A DNA stretch of 22,364 nt from Bacillota bacterium (GCA_017619905.1 JAFZRK010000170.1:1-22364); one strand, 5' to 3'; counted from the first letter of the stretch, positions 7,438-13,934 are shown. Numbers and translations: made by a program. Notes: generated by a model not told the origin, from the letters alone.

Positions 7438-8358
7438 TTACCTGCTCTCCAGATACTTTTCTGCGGACACTGCGGCAATGGCGCCGTCCGCGACGGCAGT
7501 CACGACCTGCCTGAGCGTCTTGACCCTTGCGTCTCCGGCCGCGAATACCCCGGGAACAGAGGTGCGCATCTCGCTGTCGGTAACGATGAAGCCGTTTTCC
7601 ATATCCAGAAGACCGCTGAAGACATCCGTGCTGGGTCTGGTCCCTATGAACACGAAGACTCCGAAATTGCCGGTGATCCGGACCCTGCTTCCGTCCGTTA
7701 CGTTTTTAAGGATCATGGATTCAAGACTGTCTTCTCCGCAAAGTTCCTCTACGACAGTGTTCCAGCGGAAGGATATCTTTTTGTTGGCGAACGCTTTGTC
7801 CTGTATGGACTTCGCAGATCTGAGAGAGTCCCTCCTGTGAATGATGGTGACCTTGGAGGCGAACTTCGTAAGATACATCGCCTCTTCCACTGCAGCGTCG
7901 CCGCCGCCGACTACGAATACGGGAAGTCCCTCAAAGAACGGTCCGTCGCAGGTAGCGCAGTAGGAAACGCCGGCTCCCGTAAGACGGTCTTCCCCGGGGC
8001 ATCCGATCTTTGCAGGACGGGCTCCGGAAGCGATTATGATGGATCTGGCTGAATACACAGCATCCCCGCAGCGCACAGTCTTTGGATCCGTATCAAGAGT
8101 AACGCTGTCTGCGCGGCCGCTAACGAACTCAGCACCGAAGCTCCGCGCCTGCTCGGACATGCGCGCGATCAGAGAATGTCCGGATTCGGCTGGAAAAGAG
8201 CCGGGATAGTTGGCTATCTCGTCCGTTGTAATGATCTGACCGCCCTCCGCGTCGGCTTCCAGCACCAGCGTCTTAAGTTTTGCGCGGCCAGCGTATATCG
8301 CCGCTGAAAGGCCGGCGGGACCGGCTCCGATTATGATTACGTCGTAAAGTTCGTTCAT
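7438..8358 (-). CDS. trxB: Thioredoxin reductase (NADPH, FAD)
   Basis: TrxB passes electrons from NADPH via FAD to thioredoxin. The FAD site GAGPAGLSAAIYAGRA is at residues 11-26, the redox pair is CATC (C134, C137, VSYCATCDG), and the NADPH domain has GGGDAAVEEA (151-160) and HRRDSLR (174-180). The C-terminal FAD motif reads GVFAAGDARVKTLRQVVTA. The length of 306 residues is typical of the low-molecular-weight bacterial type, and the HRRD motif argues for NADPH rather than ferredoxin use. The traX stop lies 12 bases upstream, and its TAA overlaps a TAAGGA ribosome binding site. No own terminator is seen before the thiT promoter, so its transcripts may end at the TPP-controlled terminator. 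Confidence 0.97.
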   Translation of the reverse strand: MNELYDVIIIGAGPAGLSAAIYAGRAKLKTLVLEADAEGGQIITTDEIANYPGSFPAESGHSLIARMSEQARSFGAEFVSGRADSVTLDTDPKTVRCGDAVYSARSIIIASGARPAKIGCPGEDRLTGAGVSYCATCDGPFFEGLPVFVVGGGDAAVEEAMYLTKFASKVTIIHRRDSLRSAKSIQDKAFANKKISFRWNTVVEELCGEDSLESMILKNVTDGSRVRITGNFGVFVFIGTRPSTDVFSGLLDMENGFIVTDSEMRTSVPGVFAAGDARVKTLRQVVTAVADGAIAAVSAEKYLESR

Positions 8359-8370
8359 GTTCTTAGATCC

Positions 8371-9090
8371 TTATTTTGTGATCAGGTAAAGTATAAACAA
8401 ATGCACCGGATATATCGCGTAGTACGCATACTGCAATAACTTGCTTTTGATGAAGCCCCGCTCGCCGTTATACAGATTGATGGGGATAAATGCGAGCCCG
8501 GCGAACCATGTGGACGACAGAAAGCAGCACCCGACCGCTGCCTGCAGAAGCTTTTCGTTCCTGAGTGCGTACATCATCATTATGAAGCCGAATCCGCTCA
8601 TTCCGTAGTCAGCGTTAAGGAACAGAGAAACTGCTAATAGAGCAATTAGCGCTATCACCTGCTTCAGCCGGTCCTCGCGGAAGTATTCATATACCCACAT
8701 GCCGCACAGTCCCAGGAACAAGGTGAAGAACACGTTCTGCGAACTGAAGAAGAACAGTCTGTGAGCGTGACCAAGGTTCCACGGTATCTCGGAGATCACC
8801 GCAAAGACCAGCAGGCGAAGAGCATATTTCTTTCTGTCCTTCGTGTGCAGAAAGCCCTCAACGAGCAGGAAGCAGTATATCGGAAAAGCCAGCCGTCCTA
8901 TGCGGCGCATGAGCCAGTAGACTGTTTTGGCGCCGGTACTGTTCGTAAACAGCACTTTGCTGAACAGTTTCGGCATGAAATACGCCGTATGGTCGATGAG
9001 CATGCAGACCAGCGCTATCGTCTTGAGAACGCTGCCGCTGAGCACTTTTGCCTTTTCCGGAATTATGCTTTTATGTTCCTGAATGTCCAT
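8371..9090 (-). CDS. TraX family membrane protein
   Basis: This is a multi-spanning membrane protein of about 239 residues with the TraX family pattern: LSGSVLKTIALVCMLIDHTAYF near the start, then MRRIGRLAFPIYCFLLVEGF, KKYALRLLVFAVISEIPWN and a C-terminal YAYYAIYPVHLFILYLI. F-plasmid TraX acetylates pilin, and the family resembles membrane acyltransferases. Chromosomal copies in Bacillota have no settled function, and no conjugation genes are nearby. The start is uncertain: ATG 9090 lies only about seven bases after a promoter -10 box and would give a leaderless message, whereas GTG 9045 has GGAAAAGG five bases upstream and would start right at the conserved LSGSVLK block. It is followed by trxB. 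Confidence 0.85.
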   Translation of the reverse strand: MDIQEHKSIIPEKAKVLSGSVLKTIALVCMLIDHTAYFMPKLFSKVLFTNSTGAKTVYWLMRRIGRLAFPIYCFLLVEGFLHTKDRKKYALRLLVFAVISEIPWNLGHAHRLFFFSSQNVFFTLFLGLCGMWVYEYFREDRLKQVIALIALLAVSLFLNADYGMSGFGFIMMMYALRNEKLLQAAVGCCFLSSTWFAGLAFIPINLYNGERGFIKSKLLQYAYYAIYPVHLFILYLITK

Positions 9091-9096
9091 GAATAA

Positions 9097-9126
9097 AATA
9101 TACTATCAGACGAACGGCAGTGTCAA
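9097..9126 (-). promoter_or_regulatory. Promoter of traX-trxB
   Basis: On the minus strand a perfect TTGACA (9126-9121) and TATATT (9102-9097, five of six) have an 18-base spacer. The -10 box ends only seven bases from ATG 9090, so transcription would start at or next to that codon. Confidence 0.75.
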
Positions 9127-9142
9127 CATAAGCAAGATGTTG

Positions 9143-9157
9143 CAGAATATGATTCTG
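9143..9157. promoter_or_regulatory. Candidate operator palindrome between traX and the WYL regulator
   Basis: CAGAAT-ATG-ATTCTG is a perfect inverted repeat with 6-base arms. It lies between the two divergent promoters, 17 bases from the traX -35 box and 22 from the regulator's -35 box. A binding site for the adjacent regulator is an inference from position and symmetry only. Confidence 0.45.
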
Positions 9158-9178
9158 TGGCATCCGATGCGGCCTATC

Positions 9179-9207
9179 TTGTACAAAAAATTGAGCAGTG
9201 CTATAAT
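9179..9207 (+). promoter_or_regulatory. Promoter of the WYL regulator
   Basis: TTGTAC (9179-9184, weak) and a perfect TATAAT (9202-9207) are 17 bases apart. The start would be near 9214, and an AGGAGG lies seven bases before the ATG. Confidence 0.65.
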
Positions 9208-9227
9208 GATTTCAAGGAGGGACTGCC

Positions 9228-10190
9228 ATGATAAGCGATAAATCGAACATAATCTGCGTGCTCCGCATTCTGGAGGACTATTCAGACGAAGACCACATAC
9301 TCAACGCGCGTGAGATCCAGGACAAGATGTCCGCCATCTACGGAACTTCGCCGGACAGGCGTACGGTCTACGGACTGATAGACGCGCTCATCGGGCTCGG
9401 TTACGACATATCCACCCACGAAGAGAACGGCAAGGGATACTATCTGAGGGTCAAGGACTTCGACAAGGCGGACATCCGGCTGCTCACGGACGCTGTAAGA
9501 TCCTTCGAATACATCTCAAAAAGCCAGACGGACGAACTGATCGAGAAACTGGTGAACAAGCTCTCCGTTTACGAAAGGAAACGCTGGACCGGATCAAGCA
9601 TCATCCGTACTGACAAAAAATCCCCGAACAGCCAGGTCTTCCTTAACATAGAACTGCTGGAACAGGCGATCAGCGAAAAGAAAAAGGTCTCGTTCATCTA
9701 CAACGACTACGATTATGACAAGAAACTAAGGCCCAGAAGACCGGAGCCGTACGTTGCGGACCCCTACTGCATGGTCGTTGAGTCGGAGCACTACTATCTG
9801 GTGATGATACTGGAAGGCAAAGACAAGCCGAGCTTCTACCGCATAGACATGATGAGGGACATAAAGATACTGGACGAGCCACTGACGATAAGCCGCAAGG
9901 ACGCGGATCTGGACTCCATAAACAAAGTCGTATACGCGCACGCGGGAACTCCGGAGCCGATAAAGCTTAGATGCGAAAAAGTTGCGCTCCGCTACTGCCT
10001 GGAACGCTTCGGTCTTGACATAATTATTATTCCGGAAAACAACGGCGAATCGTTCATTGCTTCGTTCAGCGCACCGCCTCAGGGCGTCCTGTACTGGGCT
10101 CTGCAGCAGATGCAGCATGTGGAAGTCCTTGAGCCGGTCGCTCTCCGCGAACAGATCAAGGATATCGTAAAGAATTCAGCGTATATCTGA
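9228..10190 (+). CDS. WYL domain-containing transcriptional regulator
   Basis: This is a 320-residue cytoplasmic DNA-binding protein. The N-terminal part (about residues 8-75) reads as a winged helix-turn-helix of the DeoR/HTH_11 kind (AREIQDKMS, then RRTVYGLIDALIGLGYDI and GKGYYLRV). A WYL domain follows from about residue 140 (LLEQAISEKKKVSFIYNDYD, RPRRPEPYVADPYCMVVESE, HYYLVMILE), with a C-terminal WCX-like extension. WYL domains are thought to sense nucleic-acid or nucleotide-like ligands, and the ligand here is unknown. It diverges from traX-trxB with a palindrome between, so it may control those genes and itself. It ends at a bidirectional terminator shared with the next gene. Confidence 0.92.
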   Translation: MISDKSNIICVLRILEDYSDEDHILNAREIQDKMSAIYGTSPDRRTVYGLIDALIGLGYDISTHEENGKGYYLRVKDFDKADIRLLTDAVRSFEYISKSQTDELIEKLVNKLSVYERKRWTGSSIIRTDKKSPNSQVFLNIELLEQAISEKKKVSFIYNDYDYDKKLRPRRPEPYVADPYCMVVESEHYYLVMILEGKDKPSFYRIDMMRDIKILDEPLTISRKDADLDSINKVVYAHAGTPEPIKLRCEKVALRYCLERFGLDIIIIPENNGESFIASFSAPPQGVLYWALQQMQHVEVLEPVALREQIKDIVKNSAYI

Positions 10191-10223
10191 TATCGACATT
10201 CTCAACCTCAATTTACAGCACAA

Positions 10224-10253
10224 AAGACCGCCGGAACGTATCCCGGCGGTCTT
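10224..10253. terminator. Bidirectional intrinsic terminator between convergent genes
   Basis: AAGACCGCCGG (10224-10234) and CCGGCGGTCTT (10243-10253) form a perfect 11-base-pair stem with an 8-base loop. On the minus strand it runs into TCTTTTG, the better U tract; on the plus strand into CTTATA. It separates the WYL gene (plus) from the flavoprotein gene (minus). Confidence 0.88.
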
Positions 10254-10270
10254 ATACTCCATTATAACTC

Positions 10271-10663
10271 TCAGAATTTTACTGTCCTGGGCGGTTCAGT
10301 GAACGAATAGAAAGTTGCCGTTGCGTTCTCATACCTGAGTCCGAGGCAGTTTCCGTCGTTCTCGTCGTACATGCGCCGCAGGTTCGGGTTCTGCTCAAGC
10401 AGATAGTGAAGAGTCTCATACCTGTCGTCCCAGATGAGCTCGCACTCTATCCTCACCCACTTTCCGTCTCCGAAACAGCAGATCTCCGCCTTTGGGTTCT
10501 TCTTGAGCTGCTGAGCAACGTTCTTTTTCTTGCCGGTCTGAGTATAAAGATGCCCGTCGTAGATCTCCGAAACACCGAAAGGCCTTACGTGCGGCTGACC
10601 GTCCTCTTCCGTAGCCAGATAGAAAACGTGATATTTCTTTAAGAATTCAAGTACTTCCTGCAT
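10271..10663 (-). CDS. Pyridoxamine 5'-phosphate oxidase-like flavin-binding protein
   Basis: This is a small split-barrel protein of 130 residues in the PNPOx-like superfamily, which binds FMN or related cofactors. The pattern matches short anaerobe members: FYLATEEDGQPHVRPFGVSEIYDGHLYTQTGKKKNVAQQL, then NPKAEICCFGDGKWVRIECEL. True PdxH function is unlikely given the length and the lack of the C-terminal PdxH region; a general FMN-dependent reductase is more likely, but the substrate cannot be named. ATG 10663 is chosen because AAGGAGG lies eight bases upstream; ATG 10699 would add 12 residues overlapping the promoter region. It is a single-gene unit between the tsf terminator and the shared bidirectional terminator. 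Confidence 0.88.
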   Translation of the reverse strand: MQEVLEFLKKYHVFYLATEEDGQPHVRPFGVSEIYDGHLYTQTGKKKNVAQQLKKNPKAEICCFGDGKWVRIECELIWDDRYETLHYLLEQNPNLRRMYDENDGNCLGLRYENATATFYSFTEPPRTVKF

Positions 10664-10687
10664 TATTCCGTCCTCCTTTTCGAGTTT

Positions 10688-10696
10688 ATTATAACA
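10688..10696 (-). promoter_or_regulatory. Extended -10 promoter of the flavoprotein gene
   Basis: The minus strand reads TGTTATAAT (10696-10688), a perfect -10 with an extended TGn element. The matching -35 position falls inside the tsf terminator hairpin and is poor, as expected for an extended -10 promoter. Confidence 0.65.
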
Positions 10697-10700
10697 CAAA

Positions 10701-10721
10701 ACCGGGGCGTTGTGCCCCGGT
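10701..10721 (-). terminator. Intrinsic terminator of rpsB-tsf
   Basis: On the minus strand ACCGGGGC (10721-10714) pairs with GCCCCGGT (10708-10701) across a 5-base loop and is followed by TTTGTGTT. It lies 24 bases after the tsf stop. Confidence 0.9.
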
Positions 10722-10744
10722 CAGTGGTTTTTGTCAGCCGATTA

Positions 10745-11665
10745 TTACATCATCTGCTTGGCTACTTCTTCAGCGAAGTTCTCTTCTCTCTTCTGGAGTC
10801 CTTCGCCTACTTCGAAGCGGACCATCTTGACGACTTCGATGCTCTTGCCGATCTCCTTGGCAACGCTGTCAACATACTGCTTGACGCTGGTGCCCTTCAT
10901 CTTTACGAATTCCTGATCGAGCAGGCAGACTTCCTTGAGCGACTTCTTGAGACGTCCGGTGATCATCTTCTCGATGATGTTGTCCGGCTTGTCCGGAGAC
11001 TCGTTCTTGGTCTGAGCGATGAGGACTTCCTTCTCATGAGCAAGGTATTCGGGATCGATCTCCGCTTCGCTTACGAACTTCGGAGTCATGGAGCATACCT
11101 GCATCGCAACGTCCTTGCCGCAGGTGGTGACTTCCTCAGCGGTGGCATCGGTCTTAAGTCCGATGATGACGCCGATCTTTCCTCCCATGTGGGAGTAGCC
11201 GATGTACTTGACGCCCGGCTCCTGGAACTTCTCCAGGCGGCGGATCTTCATGTTCTCACCGATCTTGGCGATCTTGGCGGTGAGGACGTCCTGAACGGTG
11301 CCTTCATTGCCGTACTGCTTGGAAAGCAGGCAGTTCTCGCACTTTACGTCGTCATCCAGACCGATCTTCGCAAGGTTCTCGACGAACTCAATGAACTCGG
11401 GGTTCGTGGAAACGAAGTCGGACTCGGAGTTGACTTCGATGATGCTGGCCTTGGTGTGGTCGTCGTTGAAGGTGAACCTTACGAGACCCTCAGCAGCGAT
11501 CCTTCCGGACTTCTTTGCTGCCTTTGCAAGACCGTTCTCTCTGAGATAGTCCACGGCCTTGTCGATGCTGCCTTCGGTAGCTACGAGCGCCTTCTTGCAG
11601 TCCATCATTCCGGCGCCTGTCATTTCGCGAAGCTCTTTAACAAGAGCGGCTGTAATTTCTGCCAT
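10745..11665 (-). CDS. tsf: Translation elongation factor Ts
   Basis: EF-Ts is the nucleotide exchange factor of EF-Tu. The N-terminal UBA-like domain has the signature LVKELREMTGAGMMDCKKAL, and the core begins with VNSESDFVSTNPEF (usual consensus SETDFVA; Thr to Ser here). The length of 306 residues is normal for Bacillota, and two coiled or dimerisation-type core repeats follow. AAGGAG lies seven bases before the ATG. It follows rpsB by 20 bases and ends at a strong terminator, so rpsB-tsf is a closed two-gene unit, cut off from pyrH-frr with which it is commonly joined. Confidence 0.98.
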   Translation of the reverse strand: MAEITAALVKELREMTGAGMMDCKKALVATEGSIDKAVDYLRENGLAKAAKKSGRIAAEGLVRFTFNDDHTKASIIEVNSESDFVSTNPEFIEFVENLAKIGLDDDVKCENCLLSKQYGNEGTVQDVLTAKIAKIGENMKIRRLEKFQEPGVKYIGYSHMGGKIGVIIGLKTDATAEEVTTCGKDVAMQVCSMTPKFVSEAEIDPEYLAHEKEVLIAQTKNESPDKPDNIIEKMITGRLKKSLKEVCLLDQEFVKMKGTSVKQYVDSVAKEIGKSIEVVKMVRFEVGEGLQKREENFAEEVAKQMM

Positions 11666-11685
11666 TTTATCTCTCCTTAATTCTG

Positions 11686-12471
11686 TTACTCGTTGTCTTC
11701 TTCGGTCTTGGCTTCGAGCTCTTCGGCTGCTGCCTCGGCTTCCTCAGCGGGTGCCTCGGTCTCATCAGCGGGTGCCTCAGCCATGGATTCGCCCTGCTTG
11801 CCTTCGATGACGGCGTCTGCCATCTTTCCGGCGATCAGCTTGACGCTCCTGATAGCGTCGTCGTTGGACGGGATGACGTAGTCCACGTCGTCCGGATCGC
11901 AGTTGGTGTCGCACATTCCTACGATAGGAATACCAAGGACTCTGGCCTCGGATACGGCGATCTTTTCCTTCTTGGGGTCTACCACGAAGAGAGCTCCGGG
12001 CATTCCGCGCATCGCCTTGATGCCGCCCAGGTACTTCTCGAGCTTTTCAGCTTCCTTTACGAGCTTGGTGACTTCCTTCTTGGTGAGAGCGTCGAAAGTT
12101 CCGTCCTCTTCCATCTTGTTGATCTCAGCGAGACGCTTGATTCTGGAGGAGATGGTCTTGAAGTTGGTGAGCATTCCGCCCAGCCATCTCTCGTTTACGT
12201 AGTACATTCCGCAGCGCTCTGCCTCTTCCTTTACGGCGGCCTGTGCCTGCTTCTTGGTTCCTACGAACAGAACGTTCTTGCCGTCAGCGGCGACGGACTT
12301 AACGAAATCGTATGCCTCGTCGATCTTGTGGACGGTCTTGGAGAGGTCGATGATGTAGATACCGGTCCTCTCGGTGAAGATGTACGGAGCCATCTTGGGG
12401 TTCCATCTTCTTGTCTGGTGACCGAAATGAACGCCGGCCTCCAGAAGCTGTTTCATGGAAATAACTGACAT
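11686..12471 (-). CDS. rpsB: 30S ribosomal protein S2
   Basis: S2 is a small-subunit protein that also binds S1 in many bacteria. The family signatures are clear: MKQLLEAGVHFGHQTRRWNP, YIFTERTGIYIIDLSKT, FVGTKKQAQ and NERWLGGMLTNFKTI. The length is 261 residues, of which about the last 30 form an acidic, Ala/Glu-rich tail (EAPAEEAEAAAEELEAKTEE) beyond the usual S2 fold. GGAGG lies eight bases before the ATG. A folded leader of about 60 bases stands upstream and may mediate autoregulation by S2, which is known for rpsB in other bacteria. Confidence 0.98.
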   Translation of the reverse strand: MSVISMKQLLEAGVHFGHQTRRWNPKMAPYIFTERTGIYIIDLSKTVHKIDEAYDFVKSVAADGKNVLFVGTKKQAQAAVKEEAERCGMYYVNERWLGGMLTNFKTISSRIKRLAEINKMEEDGTFDALTKKEVTKLVKEAEKLEKYLGGIKAMRGMPGALFVVDPKKEKIAVSEARVLGIPIVGMCDTNCDPDDVDYVIPSNDDAIRSVKLIAGKMADAVIEGKQGESMAEAPADETEAPAEEAEAAAEELEAKTEEDNE

Positions 12472-12496
12472 TGAATTTACCTCCCGGTTGAACTAC

Positions 12497-12557
12497 CACC
12501 AAAGACGCTTAAGCACTTAAACCCTTGCGGGCACCGCATGCTTCTGGTCTTTCGGTG
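12497..12557 (-). promoter_or_regulatory. Structured 5' leader of rpsB (candidate autoregulatory RNA)
   Basis: On the minus strand CACCGAAAGAC (12557-12547) pairs with GTCTTTGGTG (12506-12497), ten base pairs with a single bulged G. Inside it AAGCA (12543-12539) pairs with TGCTT (12515-12511), and stacked on that TGCGG (12538-12534) pairs with CCGCA (12530-12526) across a 3-base loop. An alternative inner hairpin is CCC-GCAA-GGG. The fold ends 25 bases before the start codon, and the ribosome binding site follows. The pairing is seen; the regulatory role is inferred from the position upstream of a ribosomal protein gene. Confidence 0.5.
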
Positions 12558-12560
12558 TGC

Positions 12561-12596
12561 ATAATAAAATCCGCTGCGCTTAAGTGCGCAACGGAT
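12561..12596 (-). terminator. Intrinsic terminator of gmk-rpoZ-membrane protein operon
   Basis: On the minus strand ATCCGTTGCGC (12596-12586) pairs with GCGCAGCGGAT (12579-12569), eleven pairs with one G-U, loop of six, followed by TTTATTAT. It lies 63 bases after the stop of the small membrane protein gene. Confidence 0.8.
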
Positions 12597-12627
12597 GTAT
12601 ATTACCTTAAGATATATGGAATTGCAA
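12561..12627 (-). promoter_or_regulatory. Candidate promoter region of rpsB-tsf
   Basis: There are two options on the minus strand. TTGCAA (12627-12622) with TAATAT (12604-12599), spacer 17, would start inside the terminator hairpin. TTGCGC (12591-12586) with TATTAT (12566-12561), long spacer of 19, would start at the first bases of the folded leader. Neither is strong; one or both must serve because a terminator lies here. Confidence 0.4.
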
Positions 12628-12658
12628 GCGTTTTTTACGCGCCGGCAGACATTTTTTG

Positions 12659-13009
12659 TTATTTATCGTAATACTTTTTGGCGAGCTTTTCCGCTTCGTC
12701 TTCTTCGTCGAAACCGGGGACCTTGGCGTTGAGTATCTTTTCGGTCTCCTCGGTCTTCTGCCTGCGCTTCTCCTCAAGATAAGGAATTAGACCCCAGGCG
12801 ACGAATGCCGCGCCCACGATGATCATTACCAGAGAAGAGAAAAAATCAGTGAACAGATCCTCCAGCCCGACGACGATGATTATGGCGCCAAGCGCTATCT
12901 TAAAGATCATCTTCCCCATGGTCTGCTTCGGGGCGGCAGTATTCTGCTGCTGCGTCTGCCTCTGGTCGTTGTTCTGATTCTGAGGAGGCATGCGGTAATA
13001 CTGGGACAT
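12659..13009 (-). CDS. Small two-helix membrane protein, unknown function
   Basis: I do not recognise this 116-residue protein. The first 30 residues are polar and Gln/Asn-rich. Two hydrophobic segments follow, roughly residues 34-53 (FKIALGAIIIVVGLEDLF) and 57-77 (FFSSLVMIIVGAAFVAWGLI), then a charged tail rich in Glu and Lys that ends AEKLAKKYYDK. This suggests a hairpin membrane protein with both ends on the same side. AGGAG, formed by the last codons of rpoZ, lies five bases before the ATG, which is two bases after the rpoZ stop, so it is a genuine third gene of the gmk operon. In Bacillota the usual neighbour after rpoZ is coaBC or priA. Confidence 0.8.
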   Translation of the reverse strand: MSQYYRMPPQNQNNDQRQTQQQNTAAPKQTMGKMIFKIALGAIIIVVGLEDLFTDFFSSLVMIIVGAAFVAWGLIPYLEEKRRQKTEETEKILNAKVPGFDEEDEAEKLAKKYYDK

Positions 13010-13011
13010 CT

Positions 13012-13212
13012 CTACTCCTCGTCTCTCTTGTAGCTGATGAAATCATCGGCGATCTCTTCCGTGGCAACGCTTATCGGCTTTTCCACGTCGCAGATGGCGA
13101 GCATGGGCTTTCCGTCGATTATGTCCCTGGCCCTCTTGGCGGCCATGATGGTAAGCGTATATTTGCTGTCGACTTTAGTCTTGAGAAGGTCTATGGAAGG
13201 ATAAAGAAGCAT
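13012..13212 (-). CDS. rpoZ: RNA polymerase omega subunit
   Basis: Omega aids assembly and stability of the beta' subunit in RNA polymerase. The 66-residue protein has the standard Bacillota form: LYPSIDLLKTKVDSKYTLTI followed by MAAKRARDI, with the family Lys/Arg pattern in AAKRARDI, and then KPISVATEEIADDFI. Its ATG shares one base with the gmk stop (TAATG), so the two genes are translationally coupled, the conserved gmk-rpoZ pair. Confidence 0.96.
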   Translation of the reverse strand: MLLYPSIDLLKTKVDSKYTLTIMAAKRARDIIDGKPMLAICDVEKPISVATEEIADDFISYKRDEE

Positions 13213-13823
13213 TATTCTACCTCGCTTTCGTATCTGTTGATTATTTCCTCGGCCTGATCCTCCACGCGAAGGTGCTCGGCGCTCATTATGATGCGGGCGT
13301 CCTCCACGGCGGATGACAGGTCGTCGTTAACTATGAAATAGCTGTAATCCTTGATTCTTTTGATCTCGTCCAGGGTGGTCCTGGTGCGGAGGTCTATCTG
13401 TTCCGGCGTCTCGGTGCCTCTGGCGATGAGACGTTTGCGAAGCTCTGAGATGGACGGAGGAAGCACGAATATCAGAACGCTCTTGGGATAGCTCTCCTTT
13501 ACCTGCATGGCGCCCTGCATCTCTATCTCAAGGATGACGTCGTGGCCCCGGGCAAGCTTTTCGAGAACGGGCTTTTTAGGCGTACCGTAGCGGTTGCCGT
13601 ATATCTCGGCCCACTCCAGCATGTTTCCTTCGTCTATGGCCTTCTGAAAGTCCTCGTGGGATACGAAATAGTAGTGTATCCCCTCCTGCTCTATGCCGCG
13701 CGGCTTTCTTGTGGTCATGGAGACCGAAAGATCCGCTGCGCCGCTCTCTATCAGAGCTTTGCAGATGGTGCCTTTGCCGGCTCCGGAAGGTCCCGATATT
13801 ACGAATAAACGTCCCTGCTTCAT
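13212..13823 (-). CDS. gmk: Guanylate kinase
   Basis: Gmk converts GMP to GDP with ATP. The P-loop GPSGAGKGT lies at residues 9-17 of the chosen protein. The GMP-binding block is SMTTRKPRGIEQEGIHYYFV, and the lid and later motif are LEIEMQGAMQVK and RTRTTLDEI. I choose ATG 13823 (203 residues, MKQGRLFVISG) because AGAGGT lies just upstream. A TTG at 13856 would sit at or before the predicted transcription start. The length fits the family. It opens the gmk-rpoZ operon; yicC, its usual upstream partner, is here on the other strand beyond rqcH. Confidence 0.97.
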   Translation of the reverse strand: MKQGRLFVISGPSGAGKGTICKALIESGAADLSVSMTTRKPRGIEQEGIHYYFVSHEDFQKAIDEGNMLEWAEIYGNRYGTPKKPVLEKLARGHDVILEIEMQGAMQVKESYPKSVLIFVLPPSISELRKRLIARGTETPEQIDLRTRTTLDEIKRIKDYSYFIVNDDLSSAVEDARIIMSAEHLRVEDQAEEIINRYESEVE

Positions 13824-13858
13824 GATCACCTCTGACGACTGTCTGGAATCGTTCAATT

Positions 13859-13888
13859 AGTATATATCACGTTGGACCGCAGATTCAA
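13859..13888 (-). promoter_or_regulatory. Promoter of gmk-rpoZ
   Basis: On the minus strand TTGAAT (13888-13883) and TATACT (13864-13859) have an 18-base spacer. The start falls near 13852, about 30 bases before ATG 13823. Confidence 0.65.
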
Positions 13889-13898
13889 GTACAATAAC

Positions 13899-13918
13899 AA
13901 AAAAACAGACAGTGTCTG
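13899..13918 (-). terminator. Short hairpin with T run
   Basis: On the minus strand CAGAC-ACT-GTCTG (13918-13906) is followed by seven T. The stem is only five base pairs, but the long U tract favours termination. It is second in tandem behind the GC-rich hairpin at 13942-13964. Confidence 0.6.
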
Positions 13919-13934
13919 CGATGAAAGATGCGCG

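Noticed and set aside
8371..9090. TraX as a sign of a conjugative element
   Set aside because: No relaxase, pilus, type IV secretion or attachment-site sequence is nearby, and TraX homologues are common single chromosomal genes in Bacillota.
10712..11680. 322-residue plus-strand frame opposite tsf
   Set aside because: It is the mirror of a clear EF-Ts gene, is leucine and aspartate rich with no family match, and owes its length to the codon bias of the real gene.
12516..12608. Repeated CTTAAG motifs, with GCACTTAA in the terminator complementary to TTAAGTGC in the rpsB leader (a possible antiterminator)
   Set aside because: The complementary segment lies downstream of the terminator and would be made too late to prevent termination; the short palindrome can recur by chance.
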